From positions 56,890,694-56,954,693 of the forward strand of contig CM035808.1 of NCBI GenBank assembly GCA_020466095.1: 64,000 bases of DNA. The letters are read 5' to 3'. Every line of letters begins with the position of its first letter. Within the stretch, counting starts at the first letter, position 1. The position numbers and the translations under genes were made by a program. Shown in pieces: positions 46,979 to 57,469 of the stretch. The stretch is from Chlorops oryzae (Eukaryota > Arthropoda > Insecta > Diptera > Chloropidae). The notes under the pieces were generated by a model, which was not told where the DNA came from, searched no databases, and worked only from the letters and a program-made list of their open reading frames with translations.

Positions 46979-48133
46979 TTTGTCTTTCGAGCCGGATTAT
47001 CAAACCATCCTCAAATTCCTAAAATCAGCTCCTGATTCTGAAGGTATCCTAGTGAATACGCAATACCGTATTCTGTTTAGCGTCGCGGCTGTGACTTCGA
47101 AGTCGGGTAGTGCCTCAAAGACGATGCTATGCACGGTAAATAGTTGTATATCAGAATTAAACCTGCACGGCGTGGATACTAGCTCTTGGGATTCGCTGCA
47201 AGTGTATTTTGGCTTCGCAAGATTGCCAAAAGCTACGCTCGCTTTATGGGAGCAGTCCTTAAATTCTAAAAAGACGCTTCCAACGTGGAAGCAATTTGAC
47301 GCATTTCTCACTAGCCGCTATCAAACGTTGGAAATAATTAGCGATATCAAGTCTGGATCCCAAAAACAAACGTCGCGTCCGAAGAGTGCCAAATCGCACT
47401 CTGTGAACGAATCGATTCCCGCGTGCAAGCTTTGTCGTGAAAAGCATCATCCAATTTGCTCCTGTCCCCAATTTTAAAACATGAAGGTGAAAAATCGTTT
47501 AGCAAGCATATAAAAATTCGGTTAATACGTTAATTATTTCGCTCGCGCTCATTCGGTCAAGGACTGCAAAAGCAAATTTAGTTGTTTTGATTGTCACAAG
47601 CGTCATCATACGCTTTTACATCGGGATGTCTCCAATCCAAGAAATCAAACGTCCGATGTCCCTTCCACTAGCGCTGAGGCTCAGCAACACTTGCTGTCAG
47701 CTCAGTTAGTTCCAAACAAGGAGAACGAAAATGCTGCACTGCAGTCGTGCTTGTCGGCGGGGATGAAAATGTTCCTGGGTACTACGATGGTGAGACTCGG
47801 CCATTCAGACAAGGTCCTTTATACTAGGGCGCTTTTGGATTCAGGTTCCGAAGGAACATTTATTTCCGAGAAAGTCCTACGGAGACTTCGTCTGGCTTAA
47901 TGGTCAGTTTGTGCCGCCATTAGTGGCTGAGGTGCTTCCGACAATATTATGTCTCAAAACTCATGCCGAGTTTCTATATGGTCGCTTCTGTTCGCTAACG
48001 TTAAGATCGAGACTACCACGCTAGTGTTTCTAACTAACGATGCCCCGCCTTGCTCAATCGATATAGCCTCGTTCGTGAGTCTGCCTAATATTCCACTAGC
48101 AGACGTTTTAATTGGGGCTGATCTTCTTCCAAG
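46979..48133 (+). pseudogene. gag-pol: BEL element E: Gag end and protease
   Basis: Directly after the primer site the reading jumps into mid-gag (ILVNTQYRILFS, ALWEQSLNS, LPTWKQFDAFLTSRYQ), so the leader and about 200 gag residues of D are missing. Zinc residues follow in broken frames (CKLCREKHHPIC, CFDCHKRHHTLLH). Protease: YTRALLDSGSEGTFIS at about 47820-47870, then a stop, and DVLIGADLLP up to the insertion at 48134. Confidence 0.85.
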
Positions 48134-49632
48134 GGCAGGTAAATCAGTTACAGTTTAAACTTCAGTTTCCAGTTTAAACTACTCGAAATTAAAAAACATG
48201 TTTCTCAGTTGTCGTTTAGAGAAACTATTTGGTTTAAGCCATACAATACGTTTAAACTTTCAAAAATTTAAACGAACAAAATAGGTCGTTTAATCTAAAG
48301 ATTAGAGAAAAAAAATCAATTTTTTTCGATATAACTGTCAGAAAATTTTCATTATGATTTCTGGCGAAGAAGACAAAAGCAAGGAAGAATATAGCGGTCT
48401 TATTTTACCTGTAATAAAACAAATTTTGTAAAGTCGATGAGATGAAAAGATGAAACATTGCAGCTTCATTTCTGCTAAGCCATTTTCAGTCTTTTTTTTA
48501 GAAATACGACAAGAATCCCAGTGTTGCCTGGTGGTTCTCTCTAAAATATTTCTTAAATCCCCTAGATTGGTGATGTTTCCCCCAAATAGTACAAAATTCG
48601 CAATTAACAAACAAAAAAAAAAACCTAATTTAGAAAGAATAACAGCAATTTGACAGATTCGTTATACCAAACACAATAAACTTCGCACTTCATGTTATAT
48701 GTTTATACACGCGTTAAAAATTTGTTCCCCCTAAAGTCCCCCCAAGGATCCAAAAAAAACTTAGTCGCCCTTTATATTAGGGGACAAATCACCGGAGAGA
48801 AACTCTGTAGATGGCGAGGAAGGCACGGGGAAGAGAGGAAAGCTGCCATACCACATCCCCAAATGTCCCTCACCATAAAACCAACTTTGTTGCCGGTGAT
48901 TTGTCGACGCTAGGGCAATCCCCTACATAGGTAACATGGAGGAATTCTTCCTTTATATATGCATTTCATAGTTTCCTTAGCTAACTTTGAAAAAAAAAAA
49001 GTCACTGTCTCGAAAAAAAAGTTATTTTTGATAAATATTGGGAAATCAAAACTAAATATTTCCCATTATTAAGTTTTTGTTGTATGCATATGCATACAGA
49101 GAGTTGTTTTTGCAATTTAACTGTGAAAGTATATGATGAGCTTAACTTCTCGTTTTCGTCGATAGCGAATCAACAGATTCCTATATTTCTTGCATTTTTT
49201 GGTCCCTTATTCGGTGACTCTTTTCTGCAACTAAAGTCTAGAAGAACAATAATTAATTTATTAATGTGAAAATGTATTTTCAAGCGATGCTTGAGAAAAT
49301 CATCCATAAGCGACTATTTGCTGACGTACGTTTCGACCTGCCGTCTGGGGTCTCATCAGAGCAATTTTTACGGATTGACTGACTATTGAGTCAAATTTCG
49401 GTTTGCGTATTAAACTACCTTTGACTGCAATTCATACCCTTGAATTGTAGCATCAGAAATTACTCCTAATGGGAGATCTAACTAAAGCTTTTTGAGCTAT
49501 TATGTTTGATCTGTAGTTAAGTTAAACTTCATATTATTGTGCTCTGAAAAACATTTTCATTTTAAACTTTAGATCAAATTTTCGTTTAAGTTTAAGATAA
49601 CTGCAGTTTAAACTGTAACTGATTTACCGGCG
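48134..49632. mobile_element. Unclassified inverted-repeat insertion carrying a hammerhead (1.5 kb)
   Basis: CCAAG occurs at both edges (48129-48133, 49633-49637), and the BEL protease reading resumes exactly there. Inverted ends share GGTAAATCAGTTACAGTTTA plus AACT; the outermost bases differ (GGCA versus CGCC). TTTAAACT motifs recur near both ends. No protein domain is recognised. Minus-strand bases 49364-49318 form a hammerhead ribozyme. A 5-bp duplication and hammerhead would be unusual for a simple DNA transposon, so it may be composite. Confidence 0.55.
49318..49364 (-). ncRNA. Hammerhead ribozyme (minus strand)
   Basis: Minus strand 5' to 3': stem I TTGCT, core CTGATGA, stem II GACC with loop CCAGACGGCA and GGTC, core GAAA, stem III CGT/ACG with no loop, then TC so that the cleavage triplet is GTC, then stem I AGCAA. 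All conserved core bases of the hammerhead are present and all three stems pair perfectly. The very short stem III resembles hammerheads of Penelope-like elements and retrozymes, which often act as dimers. Predicted cleavage is after the C at 49323. Confidence 0.85.
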
Positions 49633-49637
49633 CCAAG

Positions 49638-51740
49638 TGTCTTTACAGACAACATTAAAATGAATATTTGTGGTTTGTTAATAGCGCATAAAACAGACTT
49701 CGGGTGGAATTTGACTGGTCACCAAAAATCCTTTTCGATTCGAACGAACGTGTGTCTGGGCGATAAGAGTTCGGTGGAAAAAGCGCTCACTCGTTTTTAG
49801 GAGGTGGAGGATGTTCCTTAAAAGGCGCAGTTATTGCGGAACGAGGCGCAATTAAATAAAAATCCAAAATCAAGGTAGAATATGTTTCCGTCATTCAAGA
49901 ATATTTAGAGCTCAGGCATATGTAACGGGTTCTCGCATACAACTGTAGTGTCTAATTTTTGTTTACCTCACCACTCTGTTATAAAAGAAGAGAGCACCAC
50001 AACGAAAGTTCGGGTAGTACCTATTTAACACCTCCAGTTCGTCTGATAAATCAATCAGTTTTAACCAAGTTTTGCATGCTGGTCCTGTATTATTGTCAGA
50101 ATTGACATTTCTCCTCCTTAGATGACTATTGTTCAAATTCGTCTTTAATGCCGATATACAAAAAATGTATAGGAAAATTTTAGTTGCGCCGCATCAAACT
50201 CCGTTCCAAAGAATTCTGTTTCGCCAGGCCCAAGGAGAAGATTCCGCAGATTTCGAATTGAAGACGGTGACATTTGGTGTCAATTGCGCCCCCTTCCTCG
50301 CGATCCGAACGATTTTACAACTATCGGATGATGTCGAAAATTCACTGCCGTTAGCAAGGCATATTCTGAGAGGGTTCATGCATGTAGATGACGTGTTCTC
50401 TGGAGGTCATGCGATCGAATCAACTATCCAAGCGCGAGACGAGTTGGAAAAAGCTTTAGAGTCAGAAGAATTTCCTTTGAGAAAGTGGACTTCCAATTCT
50501 CAAACAGTGTTGACCGGCCTTCCAAAACCCTATCTTCTTCACGAAGATTTTCTTTCGCTTTATGAGCATAGTATCGCGAGAACCCTCGGTATTCGGTGGA
50601 ACGCTCAAGCCGATATGTTCCATTCCAACGCAAAAGCTTTGGAGGAGAAGGCTTAATATACGAAGAGTGAAAATTTTTTCTCAGATTGCGAAATTATTCG
50701 ATCCGACCGGCTGGCTTGCTCCAATCGTCGCATCTGCGAAGATTTTAATGCAAGATATCTGGCTTACGCGGATAGATTGGGATGCTCCAATTCCTCCTGC
50801 TTGCGTGACCAAATGGGAAAATTAAAAAAAAAAATCCGTATATCAATGATATGAGGGTGCCCCGTTGGGTGGAATTTCAACCAAATTGTGACTTCAAACT
50901 TCACGGTTTTTCTGACGTCTCCGAAAAGGCGTACGGAGCTGCACTATAGGTGCGCATAGCAAACGGAGATCGGGTGACAACAAATATGCTCGCAGCGGAG
51001 AGTCGAGTCGCCCCAGTAAAAACTATATCCCTACCTCGATTAGAGCTGTGTGGCGCTGTGCTGATTGCAGAAATGGTGCAAGCGTTCTCCCTGCACATGC
51101 CTGTATGTCCACATAATCGATTCTTTTGGACAGATTTTACAATTGTTTTAGCGTGGGTACAAAAACTTCCTTGTTATTTGAAAAGCTTTATAGCGAATAG
51201 TGTTTCCAAAATTCTGCATTGCATAGGCCTCTCGAGATGGCTGAATGTCGATTGAGAATTCAATCCAGCGGATTTAGCTGGGCGTGGAGTGAATGCTTGT
51301 GACTTAAGGGTTAATGATTTGTGGTGGCATGGGCCAGCGTGCCTGCCTTCACCTTTAGACCACTTTATCCTTTAAGACAAATGAAGAGAGGAAGCCGTTT
51401 CGAACGCATTCTGCTACCGTGGACGTGATGGAAGATATCCTCGAGCTATTTTCGGATTTTTCTCGAGCCGTTAGACTTCTGAGGTATGTGTACCGTTTTG
51501 TGAGAAATATGCATCCTACGCAGAAATCTGTTGTCAGTTCCCCTAAAGACACTTAATCTAGGCGCGAAACGACGGAATTTCAAACGCAGCTTTGTCGATT
51601 AGCTCTGCGGAAAAATTATGCAACAGAATACGAATCTAGTTCTATCTAGTTCTTTATTGAATCTTAATCCATTTCTCGAAAGGGATGACTTGGTGCGAGT
51701 TAACAGAAGATTAGCCCCGAGTCCTAGTCTCTCATATAGT
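49638..51740 (+). pseudogene. pol: BEL element E: protease end, RT and RNase H
   Basis: The protease end resumes at 49633 and leads into RT in scattered frames. RT is best seen at 50129-50656: FNADIQKMYRKILV, FGVNCAPFLAIRT and the catalytic region MHVDDVFSGG (YMDD changed to HVDD). KLFDPTGWLAPIV follows, then RNase H with [11 protein letters not shown] and FWTDFTIVLAWV. Stops and frame changes near 50655, 50825, 50950 and 51255 make it non-functional. Confidence 0.85.
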
Positions 51741-51760
51741 GTTACACATCCGACTATGAT

Positions 51761-52296
51761 CAGTGGCGTGTCTAGAGAAATACTGCTTTGATAGTGCTTA
51801 TATTTTCCACAGTGGTATATTGAACAATTATAAGACATTAACCCAAAAATTTATGGGGGGGGGGGGCTAGAGGAAGTTTAGAGAGTTATGGACAAAAACA
51901 AAAAAATCCGAAAAATTTATGGCGTCCGATTTGGATGAAAATTTATATATAGAATAAGCGAAACATGCTAAGAATTTTGGCGTCAAAATATTTTCAAGAA
52001 ACCGATTACAACTAGTCTAGTTAGGGTCTGGTTCCAAACTGGTCCAGAAAGGACCAGTTTTTTGAAAAAAATTTAATGCTAATATTCTTAGAATTTTTCA
52101 CTTATTCTATATATAAATTTTCATCAAAATCGGACGGTATGAAAATTTCGGATTTTTTTGGTTTTTGGTCCATAACTCTCTAAACTTCCTCTAGCCCCCC
52201 CCAAAATTTTTTGGGTTAATGTCTTATAATTGTTCAATATACCACTGTGGAAAATATAAGCACTATCAAAGCAGTATTTCTCTAGACACGCCACTG
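51761..52296. mobile_element. hAT-type foldback MITE (536 bp)
   Basis: Flanked by the perfect 8-bp duplication ACTATGAT (51753-51760, 52297-52304). Ends CAGTGGCGTGTCTAGAGAAA and its reverse complement. Arms pair over most of the element, with a G11 run on one side and CCCCCCCC on the other. It interrupts the integrase region of BEL E. Confidence 0.9.
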
Positions 52297-52304
52297 ACTA
52301 TGAT

Positions 52305-53335
52305 TCCTTATAATTGTCAGCTATCCCGACTTTGAGTGCGCTTTCATAATAGAATTTCGCTTCATAGTGGAAATGCACTCGTTCTGAGATTAATTTGAAC
52401 AAAATTTTACAAAAGAGCAAATTGAGGTCACAAGTGATGGGCAATCTTCCTCCTGAGCGTGTGATATTGAATAGGCCATGCCTCCATATTGGCATTGACA
52501 TCGCCGGCCCCTTTGATATTAAAAGTGCAGCCGGCAGTTCGAGAGTTGAAACAAAAGGTTATGATTGTGTTTTGTTTGTTTTGCGATAAAGGCAATTCAT
52601 CTTGAGGCTGTCTCTGACCTCTCCACTCCGGCTTCTCTAGCGCCTTTCAATCGGTTTGTCGAAAGCCGGGGCTGTCCAAGCCATATTAACTCCGACAATG
52701 GTAAAAATTTGTATGCCAATTGTATGCCGAGTTCGTAAACGCCTCACAGGATGCTATACTTACACAGCAGGTTCATCATAAAATTGTGTGACATTTTATT
52801 GCCCCCGGAGCATCTCATATGAGAGGGCTTAAGGAAGTTGGCATTCGCAGTTTGAAGTCCATTTCGTTAAAGTGATCGGTACATGTAAGTTGACCTTCAA
52901 AAAATTTACAACAGTTCTTGTTCGCATTGAAGCCTGTTTAAATTTCGTCCCTTCAACGTCAGAAAATCGTTCGGATTTTGCGGCATTTGCTCCGGGACAT
53001 TTCCTAATAGGTGGCCCATAAGCCACATATCGATGAAAAGCCATTATCCATTATAAATCGTTGGCAGCGTCTGAAAGCGCATAATCAAATATTTTGTGGT
53101 CGGTGGAAAAATGATTTTTTGTTCGAACTACATAAGCGTACTAAGTGGAAACAAGGGCAAGACAATTTTGTAGTCTACTCTTTCGTCGTTATAAAAGATG
53201 AGAACTTACCCGTGACATCATGACGCTTGGGTCGGGTTGTAAAGCTATACGAAGGCCGTGACGGACGCGTTCGAGTGGCAGATGTTCGTACGGAGAAAGG
53301 CATTGTCACACGGCCTATCGTCAAATTAGTCAGCC
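52305..53335 (+). pseudogene. pol: BEL element E integrase
   Basis: Broken frames with [36 protein letters not shown]-like, and APGASHMRGL with a following EVGI, where the catalytic glutamate region missing in D is retained. Then FHFVKVIGTCKLTF, APGHFLIGGP, INRWQRLKAHNQIF and RVADVRTEKGIVTRPIVKLV. Confidence 0.82.
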
Positions 53336-53344
53336 ATCCGCCTC

Positions 53345-53390
53345 AAAAACATCCCTTCTTTCCTTTTTTCTTGTTCTATCACGCTCCTAG
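53345..53390 (+). promoter_or_regulatory. Candidate 3' splice acceptor before ORF3 (element E)
   Basis: A T/C-rich run (CCCTTCTTTCCTTTTTTCTT) ends in CTCCTAG at 53390, 43 bases before the ORF3 ATG at 53434. Same position as in D. Confidence 0.45.
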
Positions 53391-53433
53391 ATTCCGAATT
53401 CCGTATCACAGTATTCCGCAACAACAACAAAAA

Positions 53434-54215
53434 ATGTCTAGTAACGCCACAGAGGCAGCCTCAAACAACGTCGTTTGCAAATTCGTCGATAAACCTGCCA
53501 AACAACGGGCATCGACATAAAAAATCCATGGCCTAAAGATTGGTCTATGCATGAGTTCGCGTGCCGAATCCGTCGCGGTGTGCATGCGTTGCGCTTTTGC
53601 CTAAAATGCCTCCCGCATAACCATTCCACTGGCGTCTGCAAAAGTACCACACCTTGCTGCACATGCATGAGTGGCTCGGAGAGAGGGCAGCTAAACGACC
53701 AATTTAGGCAGCTCTTTTGTTAGCAGAAGGCCATATTAATGCCAACTGCGTAGATCCGGCTGCAAGTGTGGAGCCCTTTTCATTTTGTCAGAGCGCCCGT
53801 GGATCAATGTAGTCCTATTAATCGAGTGACCGCCAGTGTGTTTAAGGATCTGCATATCTCGAAGACATCAGTGGACAAGGGAGTCCTTTGCAGCCTCATT
53901 ATCAGAGTCGGACACGATTAGGATGTGAAAATCCAGCGCATTTTTCACGTTTGCGACAAAATTAACCTTAAATCGCCATCGCAAGCAATATGTCCCGCAA
54001 TCGCGACTTCCTTTCGCAATTTAATCTTAGCGGATCTGGGCTTTTTTGAGAGTACACCAGTTACTGTCGTCTTAGGTTTCGATTTTTATCCGAAGCTCCT
54101 CCTTAACGGCGTGCGCCCAGCGCAAGACAAGCCGACGAGTCTTTCAGGCAAAACACGGTGCTTGGATTGGTACTATCCGGTTCATATATATAAACAAACA
54201 AACAAATATTTTTAA
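53434..54215 (+). pseudogene. BEL ORF3 homologue in element E
   Basis: Starts MSSNATEAASNN. In broken frames it keeps EFACRI, LRFC, KCLPHNHSTGVC (compare NCLAHSHSTGKC in D) and the protease-like end VVLGFDFYPKLLLNGVRPAQ (compare LGNEIYPKIMLDGIRGAQ). Several stops and deletions. Downstream, an ORF ending at 54406 contains a hydrophobic run LGILIFLLGIVAGN; whether this was ever part of ORF3 is unknown. Confidence 0.65.
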
Positions 54216-54709
54216 TTGAATTGGTTTTTCTTGAATTTAAATACAAATGCACTTACCCATATGCAAACGTTTCTTTATTTATTCCTTCTTTACAGCATCT
54301 GATGTTAAGCACTTCGCTTGGGATCCTTATTTTTCTTCTGGGAATTGTTGCCGGTAATTTTCTATTTTTCTTTTCTCTGCTGCAGAATACTGCACGGCCT
54401 GCGTAAATGCTGAGATCAAAACAGTAGGATCAAAACCAACATCGATACCCTTAGAAAGAGAAGGCTCCTAATGCATCATTTTTAGTACTATATAATCCCC
54501 CCTATTCTACATTTCGATTACGTTCCCGCCTTCCGCTCCGCCATATTCGAAATTGGGTATTCTGAGTTCCGCCCAAATCGAAAGGAGAAGAAGAAGAAAT
54601 AAATTTTTTTCGAAATTGTGGAATGTGTGGAATTGAAACAAAAAATAGCAGGCCGTGCCGTTAGATGATTTAAATTAGTTTGATTTTAGTCGTAGTGGAA
54701 ATATTCACA

Positions 54710-55976
54710 ATGGAATCAATAGCCGCGGCTTCATTACTTAGTGAGGAGGATAGCAATGTTGCTGATAACATACAAAGACGGAGGTTGAGAGAAATGTATA
54801 ATCCGTTTGAGATGAATGAAGTTTTGTAAGAAATTCATCGTCAAAGTGTTAAAGTATCTACCTTTAACTAGATTTCTTTACTTCTGTAGATTCAAAAAAA
54901 ACTTTAGGCTTAACAAGGATGCTTTCAAACATGTTTTAGATATTTTTGCAGAAGAGAGTAGAGCAAATACGTTGACATCGTTAACACCGCTTAACCGAGT
55001 AGTGGCTGCTTTGAGGTTTTTTGCAGAAGGGAGTTATCAGCATGGAGTTGGTGGCGATTTTAATGTCGGAATGAGTCAGTCAACTGTGTCAAAGTCACTC
55101 TCTAGTTTTGTTAAAGTAATGCAACGAAAGCTTTGCCCTCAATGGATAAAATTTCAACACAATGAAGGGGAAAGAAATCAAGCGAAGCAAGAATTTTATG
55201 AAAACAACGGCTTCCCAGGTGCCATAATGTGCGTTGATGGCACACATATCAAAATAATCAAGCCATCTGAAGAACCTTTTCCGTATTATAATAGAAAAGG
55301 GTTTTATAGCATCAATGCTATGTTGGTAAGCATTGCATTGCAATGATATCAATACCATAATTTTAAATAATTAGTTTCACCAATTGGATGAATTTAATTA
55401 GGTGTGCGATAACAAAATGCGTATAAGAAACATTGATTCGAGATATCCAGGATGCAATCACGACTCGAATGTATGGAGTCTAAGCAAGTTGAGGTCTCAT
55501 ATGCAGCGGCGATATCAGGAAGGTGAAAGAAACACCTGGTTGTTAGGTATTTACTTATATACTTTTATATAAGTCAGCTTGGAATAATTTTGTTTTGTTG
55601 AACAGGTGATGCAGGGTATCCTTTAGAGCCCTGGCTTATGACTCCATATCGGTTTGTAAATGCAGGCAGCCAGCAAAGCAATAACAACATCCGACACTCC
55701 AGAACTAGGAACATTGTAGAGCGGACGATTGGAGTGTTGAAGAACCGATTTCGATGTTTGTTGGGTGCTCGGGAACTGCATTAATCTCCCCAGAAAGCCA
55801 GTAAAATTATAAACGTTGCATTTGCACTCCACAATATATGCATATACTACAGAGTGGAAGACTTTGACGAAAATGAAGTTGATGAAGAAAGCCTTCAGGA
55901 GGAACAGGAAGAAAATAGCAGTGATTACGCTTCCATAGCAAGTCATATTCGAGACAACATACGCAATTCTTTTTAA
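54710..55976 (+). pseudogene. HARBI1-like: PIF/Harbinger transposase, four exons, one nonsense codon
   Basis: Cut-and-paste DDE transposase. Exon 1 54710-54825 (start MESIAAASLL, ends NPFEMNEV); exon 2 54890-55325; exon 3 55402-55546; exon 4 55606-55976. Each of the three introns starts GT and ends AG, and the frame is kept across joins. Catalytic residues: D in CVDGTHIKII, D in YPGCNHDSNVW, E in NIVERTIGVLKNRF. A TAA at about 55783 (RELH-stop-SPQKA) replaces what is usually a tyrosine in the family; the frame then continues ALHNICIYY to an acidic tail. Otherwise it appears full length. Confidence 0.85.
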
Positions 55977-56035
55977 AACAATAAAAACATTTATATGAAA
56001 TTAATGCAGTCTACCAAAAATTTATTAGGTACTTT

Positions 56036-56925
56036 TTAATCCATATCGAAATCGTGATTGTAATGTTGCTGTTGCTGTTGCTGCAGCTGTAATATCTGCA
56101 TCTTTATTACAAGCTTTTGCTTTAGCAGTTCTTCCTTGACATTATTGTGGCGTTGCTCTTCTTGAAGTCGCTTCGCTGCAATGTCCGCTAACTTTTCCTG
56201 AGACTGATTAATGCCCCGCAAATATGTCCCCAGTTCTTCCATTTTATTTATTTGAACCTCGTTATATCTTCGTGTTTCAGCATAAAATTCTGTTTGCAAA
56301 TTTATTTGCTCCCTCAGTAAAGAAGATGTCTTCTCCAAATTTGTGCCTCTGTGATGGCTACTTGCTCTGCTGGTTGAAAGCACAGGATCTGAATCCGCAG
56401 TAGAAATTTCGATTCCATCGGAAGGCTGTACGTTTTCTCTATCCTCCACGTTATGGCCAAAATCCAGCGCACCACTTATTCTACTTGTACATGTTGTCAA
56501 ACCCGTCAGTACGATTACTTTCTCCTCAAGTGGGCTTATGCGCTGCAAACAACAACGGCCTCCGCCGGTACTCATCATTTCTTGTTTGTTGCTTCGTAGC
56601 TTGCGTTTTATGTAGCACTTCCAGTCAACCCACACCTGTAAAATATCGTTCCTATAATGGTACAAATTTCATGCATTTTCAGTAAATCCTTACCTTCCTC
56701 CATGTATTGGGGTCTTTTGATGGTGGACCAAGTGCATTCAGTGCATTTGCAACCTTCTGCCAAAAAGCCTGGACTTCCTCTTTCGGTCGTTTTTGGAACC
56801 CCTCTGTTGCCATCATTTCGGCTAGCTTTTCATATTGCTGGGGTGTCGTCGTTTTTGACCTGGAACATCAAATATTGAACAATTTCATTTATTTTACAAG
56901 CACCACCAGCTACTTTTATTTGCAT
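56036..56925 (-). CDS. Harbinger Myb/SANT-like DNA-binding partner protein
   Basis: Minus strand. Exon ending 56694 encodes KTTTPQQYEKLAEMMATEGF and PKEEVQAFWQKVANALNALG; the last exon (56635-56036) starts VWVDWKCYIKRKL and ends in a glutamine-rich tail before YNHDFDMD. Intron 56636-56693 is GT-AG. A further intron likely ends at CCAG near 56858; joining it to AT before GTAAGT (about 56934) would recreate an ATG, so the start codon may be split. The tryptophan spacing is that of the Myb-like protein Harbinger needs for nuclear import and DNA binding. C-terminal coiled coil (EELLKQKLVIKMQILQLQ). Confidence 0.75.
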
Positions 56926-57469
56926 TATTTTACTTACATTTTATATTTAAAGCCACGAAAATATAAATTGAAACGTTTACGGCACACAATTTTCAACGTG
57001 GGAAAACTGAACAACGTTTGAAATGTAGAATACACTAAATCGTAAATTTCGAACATTGATCGAAACGGAACGGAACACAAAATGCAAAAGTTGCTAGTAT
57101 TGGAAAATTTCGAGTGAGTTGAAATGTAGAATAGAGGGGAATACAAGTTTTATACCGGTCGAAGTATAACACTTATTGTTTCGCGGCGAGAGGTAAGCTC
57201 GGCTTGCGTTCAGATTTACTTTATCACTTTCGTTCCGGAGCTCCACCGAAGAAGGTATACCAATAAAGAACTCGACTCTTTCTGGACGAGTCAAAGTAAA
57301 GTACATCATTGTATAGTCCACTTAAACATTTGAAAATCAGAAGGATTCGACCACACACATATACACAATTACCATTGGCACATATCACTTTCACCTACAC
57401 TTTACATTGGCATACATCACATCCACATACACTCAACAGTAAGTTTACACCAAAAACAGTTCGGTTGGG

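Larger units (their letters stand above)
54497..57139. mobile_element. Two-gene PIF/Harbinger transposon (2.64 kb), nearly complete
   Basis: Inverted ends CCCCCCTATTCTACATTTC and CCCCTCTATTCTACATTTC (19 bp, one difference) with a 3-bp duplication AAT (54494-54496, 57140-57142). It holds a plus-strand transposase and a convergent minus-strand Myb/SANT-like gene, the standard Harbinger pair. The only clear damage is one stop in the transposase, so this may be a recently active family. Confidence 0.88.
46506..57438 (+). mobile_element. BEL/Pao LTR retrotransposon E, decayed, with three nested insertions
   Basis: Same family as D by protein order and primer site. The 5' LTR starts TGTTCAGAT and the 3' LTR ends CTCAACA. 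Flanks GTTAG (46501-46505) and GTAAG (57439-57443) fit a 5-bp duplication with one change. It contains insertions at 48134-49632, 51761-52296 and 54497-57139. Its leader and gag N-terminus are deleted, and pol has many stops. Confidence 0.85.
54408..57438 (+). repeat. 3' LTR of BEL element E, interrupted by a Harbinger transposon
   Basis: Starts TGCTGAGATCAAAACAGTAG and ends CATACACTCAACA. Matches the 5' LTR on both sides of the insertion at 54497-57139; net length is about 385 bp. Confidence 0.82.

Noticed and set aside
54221..54406. Hydrophobic segment just before the E 3' LTR as an env transmembrane anchor
   Set aside because: No matching hydrophobic segment in copy D, no envelope ectodomain; noted only within the ORF3 entry.
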